Source: Shewanella sp. MBTL60-007 (GTDB taxonomy: Bacteria; Pseudomonadota; Gammaproteobacteria; Enterobacterales; Shewanellaceae). From it: 64,000 bases of DNA. Under the pieces are notes generated by a model. It made no database searches. It was not told where the DNA came from and worked only from the letters and a program-made list of their open reading frames with translations. Below, in pieces: positions 10,130-20,100 of the stretch (its first letter is position 1; every line of letters begins with the position of its first letter). Location: assembly GCF_019654915.1 (NCBI RefSeq), contig NZ_BPET01000009.1, positions 1 to 64,000 on the forward strand. The letters are read 5' to 3'. Position numbers and translations under genes: made by a program.

Positions 10130-10205
10130 GCCCGAATAGCTCAGTCGGTAGAGCAGAGGATTGAAAATCCTCGTGTCCCTGGTTCGATTCCGGGTTCGGG
10201 CACCA
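10130..10205 (+). tRNA. tRNA-Phe (GAA)
   Basis: This 76-base cloverleaf has acceptor arms GCCCGAA / TTCGGGC with encoded CCA, D arm AGCTCAGTCGGTAGAGC, anticodon arm GAGGATTGAAAATCCTC with anticodon GAA, and T arm GGTTCGATTCC. It stands alone with its own promoter and a terminator about 70 bases downstream. Confidence 0.98.
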
Positions 10206-10275
10206 ATATTCAGTTTAGGTGTTGCAACAGCTAAACCAGTGACAAGGCAAATTAAGACCTTAAGTCACTATACTA

Positions 10276-10298
10276 AACCTCGCACTGCGAGGTTTTTT
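10276..10298 (+). terminator. tRNA-Phe terminator
   Basis: The stem AACCTCGC / GCGAGGTT with a short loop is followed by seven Ts. Confidence 0.85.
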
Positions 10299-10341
10299 TA
10301 TGCCTGAAATTTAATGCCAATCAATACGCTCACTAGCAAAC

Positions 10342-10368
10342 TAAAAAGCCCCGAGAAAACTCGAGGCC
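10342..10368 (-). terminator. Chemoreceptor gene terminator
   Basis: On the minus strand GCCTCGAG and CTCGGGGC form a stem followed by TTTTTAG, 20 bases after the chemoreceptor stop. Confidence 0.75.
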
Positions 10369-10387
10369 TAAAGCCTGGTTTTTTGAG

Positions 10388-12250
10388 CTAGACCTTAAAC
10401 TTACTCACCGCATCTTGCAGATACTCGGCACGCTCACGGACCTCTTCGGTCGCGCTGGAGTTCTGAGTCGCAACCTCTGCAGTCTCCTGAGCGATATCAC
10501 GGATCACCACCACATTTTGATTCACCTCAGCGGCCACCATACTCTGCTCTTCAATGGCAGCAGCTATTTGCGTGCTCATATCCATAATATTGGTCACGTC
10601 ACCGTTGATCTGCTCCAGCAGTGTACCAGCCGATGCTGCTTGTTCAGCACTTTCGTTACCCTGCTCACGACTAGATTGCATCAACTTAACGATTGAGTGA
10701 GTACGAGACTGTAGTGTCTGAATGATCGCAGCAATTTCTTCTGTCGATTCTTGAGTTCGCATTGCCAAACTCCGTACCTCATCGGCAACAACGGCGAAAC
10801 CTCTCCCCTGTTCCCCTGCTCGAGCCGCTTCAATCGCTGCATTTAATGCCAATAAATTTGTCTGCTCGGCAATACCACGGATCACATCGAGTACACTGCC
10901 TATAGTTTCACTATCTTGTTCAAGATCGGCCACTACGGCTGCAGACTCATTGATCTGCTGGGCCAGCAACTCAATTTTATCAATTGTCTGCTGCACACCA
11001 ACTTGCCCGGTCTGAGCATTTTCGTGGGTCATATTGGCTTTATTGGCTGCAAGTTCAGTGTTCTTGGCAATCTCATCGATGGTTGCTCCCATCTCTGTGA
11101 TCGCCGTTGCCACCATGTCAGTTTCATTTAGCTGATTTTCCGCGCCCTGTGAGGCCCGTGCCACATTGCCAGAAAGCTCTTGGCAAGATTGGTTCATGGT
11201 CTCAACCGACTGCGTCACCTGGTGGATAAGCTGCTGGAAACTTTCTACCATGCTGTTGAAGTGCTTGGCGATCTGACCAAGCTCATCGTCGCTGCTGGCA
11301 TCACAACGCATCGAAAGATCTTTGTTTTCCTCAATATGCGTAATCACATCGGTTATACGTTTAACCGGTTCAATGATGCTACGAATAATCATCAAGGTCG
11401 TTATCGCCAGCGCGAAAGCAATTAAGACGGCAAGCGCAAGGCCAAAAATAAATGCCGAACTCTCTTTATCGCTAATCGCCTCTATGGCTAAAGACTCAAG
11501 CTGCTTGAGTGCACTATCGGTATTAGCAACCGCTTGGCGCAATAGGCCTCGCTCACCTTCAGAAATCGTGAGGCCAAGTTGCTTCTCCTTCTGTACTAAG
11601 GCTTTAAAGTCAGCGTTATATTGTTGGATATTATTCAATACCTGCAGCTTAGCTTGTCCATCTAGCTGAGACATATTCGTTATATCGATAAACTTCTCAA
11701 GATTATTATCAAATTTAGCCACATAGCGTTCGCTACGTCTCAGCATAAAGTCTTTCTCGGCACGTCTGAGCTGCAGCATCTGAGCCATCAGTTGTGGTTC
11801 ATCATATTGCTCAACCAAACTTTCAACTTGATGCACCGCGCTTCGTAAAGTGCCATATAAACCGGTTTTAGGCGTGAGACCTATCTGCTTATTTAGACTA
11901 ACCACATTGCTGAAAGCAGATTCATAACGGCCGAGTTCTTGGCTGAACTGGCTTAAGCTTGCTGTTGGAATAGAGTATTTATCGAATACTTCCGTTAACT
12001 TGGCGACTCTTTCCTGAGCCTCTCGATTGTCAGAGATATGCTGCTCGACATACTTAAGATCCTTTCTTGCCAGAAAATCCTTTTCATCTTTACGTAGCAT
12101 TAAAATCTCATTTTTAAGCCCCGAGATATCTTGCGATGCTTGTGCTAATTCCGTTTGCACTTGACTAAAATAAACTTGAAGACCAAACATAGCGCCTAAC
12201 GCCGTAATCGACACTCCAGCACTTAACAGTAACTTGTAACGTATTAGCAT
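10388..12250 (-). CDS. Methyl-accepting chemotaxis protein with HBM-type sensor domain
   Basis: 620 residues. There is an N-terminal membrane helix (about 7-27), then a helical periplasmic sensor with two copies of an R-x-x-EKDF-x-x-R-x-x-x-Y-V motif ([18 protein letters not shown] near 50 and [17 protein letters not shown] near 165), which is the helical bimodular (HBM) signature. Next come a second helix (about 268-292), a HAMP domain ([15 protein letters not shown]), and the cytoplasmic signalling hairpin with the conserved tip [35 protein letters not shown] receptors in pseudomonads sense TCA intermediates or similar small acids; the ligand here is not deducible. It is a single gene with its own terminator. 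Confidence 0.93.
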   Translation of the reverse strand: MLIRYKLLLSAGVSITALGAMFGLQVYFSQVQTELAQASQDISGLKNEILMLRKDEKDFLARKDLKYVEQHISDNREAQERVAKLTEVFDKYSIPTASLSQFSQELGRYESAFSNVVSLNKQIGLTPKTGLYGTLRSAVHQVESLVEQYDEPQLMAQMLQLRRAEKDFMLRRSERYVAKFDNNLEKFIDITNMSQLDGQAKLQVLNNIQQYNADFKALVQKEKQLGLTISEGERGLLRQAVANTDSALKQLESLAIEAISDKESSAFIFGLALAVLIAFALAITTLMIIRSIIEPVKRITDVITHIEENKDLSMRCDASSDDELGQIAKHFNSMVESFQQLIHQVTQSVETMNQSCQELSGNVARASQGAENQLNETDMVATAITEMGATIDEIAKNTELAANKANMTHENAQTGQVGVQQTIDKIELLAQQINESAAVVADLEQDSETIGSVLDVIRGIAEQTNLLALNAAIEAARAGEQGRGFAVVADEVRSLAMRTQESTEEIAAIIQTLQSRTHSIVKLMQSSREQGNESAEQAASAGTLLEQINGDVTNIMDMSTQIAAAIEEQSMVAAEVNQNVVVIRDIAQETAEVATQNSSATEEVRERAEYLQDAVSKFKV

Positions 12251-12404
12251 TTTACATCTCTATTTATTATCAACTTGCCTCCCTTAGCTAACGCAAGCAG
12301 CGTTTGACCAAGGCTGTCACTTAGCTTATCGGCCGATTATATAGTAGATTTAGCTACAAAAAAGGCCAAAAACAGCAAACTATAACTAACATTCTAATTA
12401 TTAA

Positions 12405-12422
12405 GTTGAAATATAGTTCAAC
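12405..12422. promoter_or_regulatory. Inverted repeat upstream of the ornithine cyclodeaminase-family gene
   Basis: GTTGAA-N6-TTCAAC, a perfect 6-bp inverted repeat, lies 68 bases before the start at 12490 and just upstream of an AT-rich -10-like stretch. The regulator is unknown. Confidence 0.4.
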
Positions 12423-12489
12423 AACTAAAAGCCCATTGACTCAAACAAAACCTGTAAATAGTATAAAATATACTTAAATGGAGGTTTTC

Positions 12490-13437
12490 ATGTTAGTCAT
12501 CAATGCAGAGTCAGTTCATCAATCACTTAATTTTCCCGATCTAATCAATGCCCTAGATGAGACATTCTCTCGTCCCGCAGGCATGCCACAGCGTCAAGTC
12601 TTCGGTCTTGATGACTCAGGTGAGCACCATGATGCATTTGCGGTATTACCCTCTTGGAATGACAAGGCGATAGCCGTAAAAGCCTTTACTTACTTCCCTG
12701 GCAACCCGAAAAAAGACCCAGCACTTGCTAGCTTATATTCCAAAATTTTAATCTTTAGCCGTGAAACTGGTGAGCCACAAGCGCTGGTCGATGGCACCAG
12801 CGTCACCTTTTGGCGCACAGCGGCCATCTCGGCATTAGGCAGCAGATATCTCTCCCGAGAGGACTCAAGCAAACTGCTGGTTTGCGGCACAGGTAACTTA
12901 GCCTCCTTTATGGCACTTGCTCATGCTAGCGTGCGCCCAATCACTCAAATCAGTGTTTGGGGACGCAGTGATGAAAAGGCGCGTAAGACGATAGAACTTA
13001 TCCGCAATAAACGCCCAGATATCGAAGTCATGCTATGCACAGATCTTGAGCAGAGCGTACGTGAGGCCGATATCATTAGCTGCGCAACAGGAAGCCCGAC
13101 TCCGCTGTTTGATGGTGATTGGGTACAACCGGGCACCCATACCGACTTTGTGGGTAACCATAACCATGACAGACGTGAGTTCGACACCAAGTTGATCTGC
13201 AAGTCTTCGGTATTTGTCGATTCAAAAATCAACGTGTTTGCGGAAGCGGGCGAACTGCTCCTGCCAATTGAAGAGGGGGCCTTCTCTCTCGATCAAGTTA
13301 AGGGGGAGTTGGGCCAGCTTTGTACCGCACAAATTAAAGGTCGTACTAGCAATGATGAAATCACCATCTTCAAGACTGTCGGTACAGCATTGGCCGATCT
13401 TGTCGGCGCCCAACTGGTCTTCTCTAAGCTAAAGTAA
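12490..13437 (+). CDS. Ornithine cyclodeaminase / mu-crystallin family protein
   Basis: 315 residues from the ATG at 12490. The four-codon-earlier ATG at 12478 is less likely because the GGAGG ribosome-binding site lies just after it. The family pattern is clear: an N-terminal substrate region (FPDLINALDETFSRPAGMPQR), a central Rossmann nucleotide site LLVCGTGNLASFMALAHA followed by VWGRSDEKA, and the late TDFVGNHNHDRREFD block. The family covers ornithine cyclodeaminase, ketimine reductases and delta1-pyrroline-2-carboxylate reductase; NAD(P)H-dependent imine chemistry is safe to infer, the exact substrate is not. The gene is monocistronic. Confidence 0.88.
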   Translation: MLVINAESVHQSLNFPDLINALDETFSRPAGMPQRQVFGLDDSGEHHDAFAVLPSWNDKAIAVKAFTYFPGNPKKDPALASLYSKILIFSRETGEPQALVDGTSVTFWRTAAISALGSRYLSREDSSKLLVCGTGNLASFMALAHASVRPITQISVWGRSDEKARKTIELIRNKRPDIEVMLCTDLEQSVREADIISCATGSPTPLFDGDWVQPGTHTDFVGNHNHDRREFDTKLICKSSVFVDSKINVFAEAGELLLPIEEGAFSLDQVKGELGQLCTAQIKGRTSNDEITIFKTVGTALADLVGAQLVFSKLK

Positions 13438-13454
13438 CAGCGGTTTAGCCTTAA

Positions 13455-13485
13455 AGAAGAGGAGCCAATGAGGCTCCTCTTTCTT
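13455..13485. terminator. Terminator after the ornithine cyclodeaminase-family gene
   Basis: The stem AGAGGAGCC / GGCTCCTCT has a 5-base loop and T-rich ends, 18 bases after the stop. Confidence 0.8.
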
Positions 13486-13629
13486 ATTACTCTTACACTT
13501 CACACCTTTATTAAACCCGCCTTCAAAATCCTCTACTCGTTTTCTGCGAAAAATAATTTCTATTGCATTTAAACCTTTTTATCTGTTGGCTATGTCTTAT
13601 TAGTATCACAAGCGCACAAGGAAAGTTGA

Positions 13630-14196
13630 GTGACGGCAAAAATACGGGTAATGGAGCCAAGGCCGCTTCTAGAACCTGAACTTATAGATAAGGCAAAGCT
13701 AGGTGATAAGTCCGCTTTTAAGCAGCTCTATCAGCTACACCACCAGCGTGTATATGCGCTTTGCCTAAGGATCACTGGCCAGGTATCACTGGCCGAGGAA
13801 GCAACCCAAGACTGCTTTGTCAGGCTTTGGCAGAAGTTGCCGCTATTTCGTGGTGAGAGTCAATTCACTACTTGGCTACACAGCCTGAGTGTCAATCAAG
13901 CCTTATCATGCCTGAAGAAGCACCGCTCATTCTGGTCACGGTTTGTTAGCAGTGATACCGATCTGCAAAGTGTCAGTGATGAATATGAAGACTTAGATAA
14001 AATTTTACTCAAACTGCCAGAAAGGGCGCGTATCGTCTTTGTCCTCCACGCGCTAGAAGGTTACAAGCATGAAGAGGTCGCTCAACTGATGGGGATCGCG
14101 CCCGGTACAAGTAAGGCGCAATACCACAGAGCGCAAAAGTTACTTGAGGCACTTATAGAGCAAGGCCAAGTCGATATAGGAGGCCGTAATGAATGA
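13630..14196 (+). CDS. ECF-type RNA polymerase sigma factor
   Basis: 188 residues. Sigma region 2 is about residues 15-85 (DKSAFKQLYQLHHQRVYALCLRITG, then QDCFVRLWQKLP) and region 4 about 115-175 (LLKLPERARIVFVLHALEGYKHEEVAQLMGIAPGTSKAQYHRA, the helix-turn-helix). The short linker with no region 3 makes it an ECF sigma. The start is a GTG at 13630 with AAGGAAAG upstream; an ATG seven codons later is an alternative. It overlaps the next gene by 8 bases, so sigma and putative anti-sigma are translationally coupled. A loose ECF-like promoter (AAACC at 13571, GTCTTA at 13594) lies 30-60 bases upstream and would fit autoregulation, but the match is weak. Confidence 0.92.
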   Translation: MTAKIRVMEPRPLLEPELIDKAKLGDKSAFKQLYQLHHQRVYALCLRITGQVSLAEEATQDCFVRLWQKLPLFRGESQFTTWLHSLSVNQALSCLKKHRSFWSRFVSSDTDLQSVSDEYEDLDKILLKLPERARIVFVLHALEGYKHEEVAQLMGIAPGTSKAQYHRAQKLLEALIEQGQVDIGGRNE

Positions 14197-14722
14197 TGCT
14201 AACGCTAAACTGACCCAGTTAATTAATCAGGCACCGCAAGAGCTCGCACCACAAAAAGATCTGTGGGACGGCATTGAACGTCAGCTAGATAAAGCCGAGC
14301 TTGAGCAGACTCACAGCCCGAAAACATCGGTATTTAGTCGTCTTGCTGTTGCCAGCATCGTTCTGCTAGTGGGGTTATTAGGCATGAATATTTGGCAACA
14401 CAATGGTGAGTTTTCAACGTCGACCAAGCCATCGCCCCTATTAGCCACATTAACAGAGATAAAGCAGCAACATCAGCTACAGGTCGAACTGTTAAGCCAG
14501 CAGCAACACCTTACCAACTGGCAAGCCAGCGAGTTGGGCTTACCGCTAGACAAAGGTATCGAACAACTCAGAAAAGCCGCAGAGCAGATCTATCAAGCCC
14601 TGCAGCAAACCCCTAATGACAAGGAACTTTGGCAGCTATGGCTTTGGACTCAACAGCGAGAAATTGAGTTACTCCAACAAGGCCAGACTCTACCAGTTAA
14701 CCCATTTCCCCAAGGAGCTTAA
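14189..14722 (+). CDS. Putative anti-sigma factor, single-pass membrane protein
   Basis: 177 residues. A polar cytoplasmic N-terminus (about 1-48, with a helix LTQLINQAPQELAPQKDLWDGIERQLD) precedes one membrane helix (RLAVASIVLLVGLLGMNIW, about 52-70) and a Gln-rich, helical C-terminal part that would be periplasmic. I see no classical zinc HXXXCXXC motif. The anti-sigma role is inferred from the coupled overlap with the ECF sigma gene and the one-helix layout. The stop is two bases before the next start, so the three genes form one operon. Confidence 0.75.
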   Translation: MNDANAKLTQLINQAPQELAPQKDLWDGIERQLDKAELEQTHSPKTSVFSRLAVASIVLLVGLLGMNIWQHNGEFSTSTKPSPLLATLTEIKQQHQLQVELLSQQQHLTNWQASELGLPLDKGIEQLRKAAEQIYQALQQTPNDKELWQLWLWTQQREIELLQQGQTLPVNPFPQGA

Positions 14723-14724
14723 TT

Positions 14725-15666
14725 ATGAAACCATTATTGAACAGCACGCTGATGGCAGGTGCACTTTTATTAAGTCATATCGCCATTGCTGGAGAGGCCA
14801 TCGAGCAACAGCAAACGGTCGAGGCGAATCCAAAAGTAAAAGTAAAAGTGCAGCGAGGTAACGTCAGCTTTAAATCTTGGGACAAAAATGAGATCACCGT
14901 AAAAGGTACACTGGACGACCTCAGCGAAGGCTTCACCTTTTCAGTCAAAGGTAACAATGTCACCATTGAGGACACCCTGCCCCGTCAATACAGTGGCAAT
15001 AACAAGCAGGGCTCAGAGTTAGTCATCACTCTTCCTCGTAAGCTTAAGCTTGAAGCAGAGGGCGTATCGGCAAACTACAGTCTAGATAACCTCCAAGGCG
15101 CATTAGAGGTAAGCTCCGTCAGCGGCAATATCAAAGCCACAACTCTTAGTGACAAGACCATGTTGCAAACCGTATCTGGTGATATTTTGACTCGAGGTTT
15201 AACAGGCAAGAGTCAGCTGCAAACGGTTTCTGGTGACATCAAAGATACCCAAAGCACAGGCACATTAAGCTATCAAATGGTAAGCGGTGAGCTAACAGCA
15301 GACACTAAGGCAAATAAAGTGACAATTGAATCTGTTTCAGGGGATGCGACTATTGCACTAGGCAGTGTTGATACACTATCAGTCAAGACTGTAAGCGGGG
15401 ATTTAGAACTCTCACTCAAAAGCTTACAAAACCGCGCCAAATTGGGCAGTGTCAGTGGTGATATCGAAATGCGATTTCTTGGCGATATCGATGTGAGCTT
15501 CAATATTAACGGCGGCCCCAGTGGCAAGATCAATAATAAGTTAACCGACGATAAGGTGACAAAAGAGAAATACTCGCCCCAAAGCTACTTAAAGTTCCAA
15601 ACCGGTGATGCTCGTGCCGAACTCAATGCTTCTACTATTAGCGGTAAAATTGAGTTACTGAAGTAA
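14725..15666 (+). CDS. DUF4097-family exported beta-repeat protein
   Basis: 313 residues with a signal peptide (MKPLLNSTLMAGALLLSHIAIA|GEA). The body is a beta-strand repeat: the tripeptide VSG or ISG recurs about eight times at roughly 17-24-residue spacing (VSGNIKA, VSGDILT, VSGDIKD, VSGELTA, VSGDATI, VSGDLEL, VSGDIEM, ISGKIEL), the hallmark of DUF4097 adhesin-like sheets. It would sit in the periplasm. Its place as third gene of an ECF operon suggests an envelope-stress output or signal, a common but poorly understood arrangement. Confidence 0.85.
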   Translation: MKPLLNSTLMAGALLLSHIAIAGEAIEQQQTVEANPKVKVKVQRGNVSFKSWDKNEITVKGTLDDLSEGFTFSVKGNNVTIEDTLPRQYSGNNKQGSELVITLPRKLKLEAEGVSANYSLDNLQGALEVSSVSGNIKATTLSDKTMLQTVSGDILTRGLTGKSQLQTVSGDIKDTQSTGTLSYQMVSGELTADTKANKVTIESVSGDATIALGSVDTLSVKTVSGDLELSLKSLQNRAKLGSVSGDIEMRFLGDIDVSFNINGGPSGKINNKLTDDKVTKEKYSPQSYLKFQTGDARAELNASTISGKIELLK

Positions 15667-15724
15667 ACGATTAAAGTTATACAGGTTCCAATAAATACAA
15701 GCTTTACTTCTTCATGCAAATAAC

Positions 15725-15762
15725 AAAGGCTGCAACCACTATGAGTTGCAGCCTTTTTTTTC
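15725..15762 (+). terminator. ECF operon terminator
   Basis: The stem AAGGCTGCAAC / GTTGCAGCCTT with a short loop is followed by eight Ts. Confidence 0.9.
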
Positions 15763-15794
15763 TTTAGAGCTTTGCCAGAAAAGAGGCGCCTAGT

Positions 15795-16697
15795 CTAACT
15801 GGCCGCGGTGCCAATAAAGGAGAGAAATTCCTTTGCTGCAGGAGTTAAAGCACGAGACTTTAAATAAACGGCACCATAATCCACATTTATATGAGGCATA
15901 TCTTTGACGTTTAATAGCACTAACCGTCCAGCTTCTAACTCGTCCTCAATAGTCACTTGAGGTAAAAGACCTATCATATCGCTGTTATAAAGCAGCAACC
16001 GTATAGATTGAAACATCTCGAATCTCAGTAGACCAGAGAAAGCCTGCCGACTTGAATCAAATAGATCGCCAAACTGGTTTTCTATTTCATGGGTGGTAGA
16101 GCGAGGCAAGGCAATTGGGAAGTCTTTTAATCTCGGTGTATAAAGGTTCACCTCTCTAATGAGTGGGTGCTCAGGCCTACAACAAAAAACACCGTGAGAG
16201 TGACAATAGTTAATCACTTCTAAATCATCTCGTTTATCGAAGCCTGTAACTTTAGTTTCAGAAACAAACAGGTCCAACTCCCCTCTAGAAAGCAATTCAC
16301 TCAACTCACTAACGTCTCTCGTTCGTAACTCAACACTGATCGACGGAGAGTATCTTGAAAACTCACTAAGGATCTCACTCAATATATTACTTGAAGCTAG
16401 CGTGCCACCACCAATAACCAACTTACCGATTGATTTACCACTATTAACTCTAATATCAGATTCAAGTAGGTGTACACCACTCAATATCTTATCACTATGC
16501 TTTAAGACTAGATCCCCATGAAAGGTTAACTTGACATGACGTGAGTCACGAGTAAATAGCTGCACCCCAAGGTTCTGCTCCATCTTCTGAATACTGCGTG
16601 TCAAAGAGGGTTGAGTAATGGCTAACTTATCTGCAGCAACACTGAAGCTCTTACATTCAGCCAGCGCCACAAAGTGTTTTATATGCCTTAACTCCAT
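15795..16697 (-). CDS. LysR-family regulator, partner of the first large subtilase
   Basis: 300 residues from the ATG at 16697 (MELRHIKHF); the extension to 16712 is not needed. It has an N-terminal winged helix (AADKLAITQPSLTRSIQKMEQNLGVQLF) and a substrate-binding domain from ~90. It is divergent from the subtilase gene at 17134 and clearly paralogous to the LysR at 22176-23120: both share QPSLTRSIQ, LVL-x-HS-x-x-I, a PIA-[LI]-PR block, and S-x-F-[SA]-GLL in the effector domain. It probably controls the adjacent protease, itself or both; the inducer is unknown. Confidence 0.9.
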   Translation of the reverse strand: MELRHIKHFVALAECKSFSVAADKLAITQPSLTRSIQKMEQNLGVQLFTRDSRHVKLTFHGDLVLKHSDKILSGVHLLESDIRVNSGKSIGKLVIGGGTLASSNILSEILSEFSRYSPSISVELRTRDVSELSELLSRGELDLFVSETKVTGFDKRDDLEVINYCHSHGVFCCRPEHPLIREVNLYTPRLKDFPIALPRSTTHEIENQFGDLFDSSRQAFSGLLRFEMFQSIRLLLYNSDMIGLLPQVTIEDELEAGRLVLLNVKDMPHINVDYGAVYLKSRALTPAAKEFLSFIGTAAS

Positions 16698-16870
16698 ATA
16701 CTCACCCAACAAAAATTCGTTAATCTAAATAAACTCAAACGCGTCATTAGCTTCAGCTAATAAATAGATCATACCAGTTGAAGGTTAACCCTCGATTAAG
16801 CCAACTTAACCCAGCAGCCCTAACAAACTATTCCAGATATAACATCAACTCAAGCTTTGCCTCGCCAAAG

Positions 16871-16895
16871 TGTTACAACTTGTATCAATTGTAAC
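16871..16895. promoter_or_regulatory. Operator-like inverted repeat, copy 1 of a shared 16-mer
   Basis: TGTTACAACTTGTATC (16871-16886) recurs exactly at 23193-23208 upstream of the second protease. It contains the odd palindrome TACAA-C-TTGTA. In this copy GTTACAA (16872-16878) also pairs with TTGTAAC (16889-16895). It lies 174 bases from the lysR start and ~240 from the protease start. The rest of the 436-base gap 16698-17133 holds no gene I can see. Confidence 0.65.
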
Positions 16896-17133
16896 CATCC
16901 CAGACTTAGGCCATTTCAACGGCATAAAACATCGATATTTCAATACCACAAACTCGATAGCGAGACGTTTTTGCAAACACAGGCGAAGATAACTCAACCA
17001 AAAACTGAACATATTCTTCATAAAAAAAACTGAAATACCTATTAGCTATCACTGCATTCATTCTGACTATTGGCCATAAAAACAACAAACGATTAACAAT
17101 TGGGTTGCACAAATACAACCAAAAGGCAGAACA

Positions 17134-20100
17134 ATGAAAATAAAAAAAATAAGTTTGATGACCCTAGCGGCGATTTATGCCGCCAGTGCTGGGGCGGCGG
17201 CCAGCTCAAGCACTGATGACAATATACGCAGTATCGAGATCACCGATGCGATACTTAAATATAATGAGGATATAAAAAACCGTAAGCAACGTAATGGCAG
17301 TATCGATGCAGCCAGAAACAACATGGGCAAAAACGTTCATCGTGCCATAGCAACATCGACAGATAGGAAGGTTCCGTTTCAATACCAAGCCGGGCTAATC
17401 GGCGAACAAACCTACATTGTAGAGCTAAGCGATAAACCCGTCTCTCTATATCGAGGAGGGACTGCACATTATCAAGCAACCTCTCCCACGATGAATAGTG
17501 TGCCAGTCATGCTTAATGCCAGAGCACACAATAAGCTAGATGTACAAAGCAGTGCAGTTAAGAGCTACAGTCGTTACCTCACCGAAAAGCAAGACTCTGT
17601 TTTAGCCTTGATATCTGGGCAGGCAGAACTCAAAAACCGCTATACCTTGGCCTTTAACGGTATGGCCATAAAAATGACGCAAGAGCAAGCGGCAAGACTA
17701 GCTCAGGAGCCAGGTGTACGTAATGTGAGTCTAGAAAAGCGCTATGAACTTCATAGTGATACAGGGCCAAAGCATATCGCAGCAGATGGATTGTGGACGG
17801 GCTCTGCTGCAGATGATAAATACAAAGGTGAAGGCATAGTTATCGGCGTCCTCGATACGGGTATCAATAGTGACCATCCCTCCTTTGCAGCGGTGGCTGG
17901 TGACGGTTACATCCATCAAATGCCTACACGTTATAACCACTATTTAGGCGATTGTGAGAAAGCCGAGTTTGTTAACATGTGTAACGACAAGCTTATCGGC
18001 ATTCGCTCCTATGAAAGTATCACCGACAGTTACATGGACGGCGCATTCCAGCCAGATCAACCCTCTTGGAATATTACCGAACCTAAGCGTCCGCAAAATG
18101 GTGAAGACTACAATGGCCATGGTTCTCATACCGCATCGACCGCAGCGGGTAACGAGCTATTTAATGTTGACCATGTCTTAGGAACACCAGGTGAGACAGG
18201 AGATGGGGTCTCAACCGGCTTGCAATTTGAGCATCTTTCAGGGGTGGCTCCAAGAGCGAATATCATCATGTATCAAGTCTGCTATCCAGGCGATGGCAGC
18301 TATGGTGATGGCTATGGCGGTTGTCCGGGCTCTGCACTACTTGCAGGTATTGAAGATGCGGTAGCTGATGGTGTTGACGTTATTAACTACTCGATAGGCA
18401 GCACCTTTGGTACTTTCCCGTGGGATGATCCTATGGAGCTTGGTTTTCTTGCGGCTCGTGAAGCGGGAATCTCTGTTTCCGCATCGGCGGGGAACTCCTA
18501 CGCACCACAATATGCTAGCCAAGCACGTGGCGCAATCGATCACTTCTCTCCTTGGTTAACCTCTGTCGCCGCAAGTACCCACGGGCGAGAGATTAGCGTT
18601 GAAGGCAAGATGATTACTGCTGCTACGGGGGGCGACCAGCCTCTTCCAGATCTAGAGGGGGCGGGGATCTCTGGGGAATATACAGGCCCAGTGATAGAAG
18701 CTAAAGCCTACGGCAACGAATATGAAAAGTGTAATGATCCCTTCCCAGAAGGTTTCTTCGACACCGATCCACAAGGCACACCTTTCTCAACAGCCCCTAT
18801 CGTTGTGTGTAAGCGCGGTGATATCCCCCGGGTGACCAAGGCGACTAATGTTCAATCCGGTGGTGCAGGAGGCTTTATTCTCTGGAATGCGAGTTACGCA
18901 GATCCCGTTCATAACGACCCTTACGCAATCCCAGGCATTAACATAGATAACGGTAATTACGCTGGTAACTATGCTAATGGTTATTTTGGACTACAGGATT
19001 GGCTAGCCTCTGGAAGCGATCACTCGTTAACGATTACCGCTTCTGAAGTGTTCCTTAGTCAGCGGAATGCCGACTATGTGGCCGATTTCTCATCCCGTGG
19101 CCCTAACCTAGAAGCGCCCGATGTCATGTCACCCAACGTAGCTGCACCCGGTGTCGATGTGTATGCCGCATGGGCCGATGAAATGCCCTTTAGCATGTAT
19201 GGTATGCCAGCCGATTACGCCGCCATTAGCGGTACCTCGATGGCTGCGCCACATGTTGCCGGCGCTATGGCATTACTAAGTCAATCACATCCTAATTGGA
19301 CACCCGCTCAGATCCAGTCCGCTCTAATGACGACCGCCTCACTAGAAGGAGTAACCCGTTCACGTGATGGCTACCCATTCGATCCTGTCGATGCAGGTCA
19401 TAGCGATGCTGGTAGCGGCGTCATTAATGTTTCACGAGCTAATCAAGCTGGATTACTACTCGATGAGACAGCCGAAAATTACCGCGCTGCGAATCCAAAT
19501 AATGGCGGTAACATCCATACTCTCAACCTGCCTTACTTCTATCATGATAGCTGCCCAGGCACTTGTAGTTGGATGCGGACGGTTACCGCAACCCAAGACG
19601 GTACTTGGAGTGTGGATGCCAACCCACTTGAAATCGACGGCGCACCAATGCTAGAGCTCGAGGTTTCGCCAAAGCAATTTACTCTGCAAGCCGGCGAGTC
19701 TCAGACAATCAGCTTAAAAGCAAAAGTGTTACAAATTGAAGCTATCGGAGCTAACTCCTCAGTCATTCAGCTATCAGGGGCTGTATCCTTGACACCGAGT
19801 AATAGCGCCTTACCTAATCAGCACCTTCCTGTCGGTGTGCGTTATAGCGGCGACACCCTTCCCTCTGAGGTTTCAGGCATTATCCATAGAGAACAAGGGC
19901 ACACCCTAACGCCAATGCTTAATACCGCAGAAATCCAGTCATTTAATTCCCAAGTCTTTGGTCTAAGTAAAGGTGAGCGTCACGATGCAGAGCTTCAACG
20001 TGCCGAAGTCAGAATGTACTCAGACGGTTTCACACGCCAAGAGATCGAAGATGGTGGTGCTAAAGTCATATTCTTCGATGTGCCAGAAGGGACAAAACGT

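Noticed and set aside
10037..10234. 65-codon ORF over the tRNA-Phe region
   Set aside because: It is simply a frame that stays open through the tRNA gene and its promoter; tRNA evidence is decisive.
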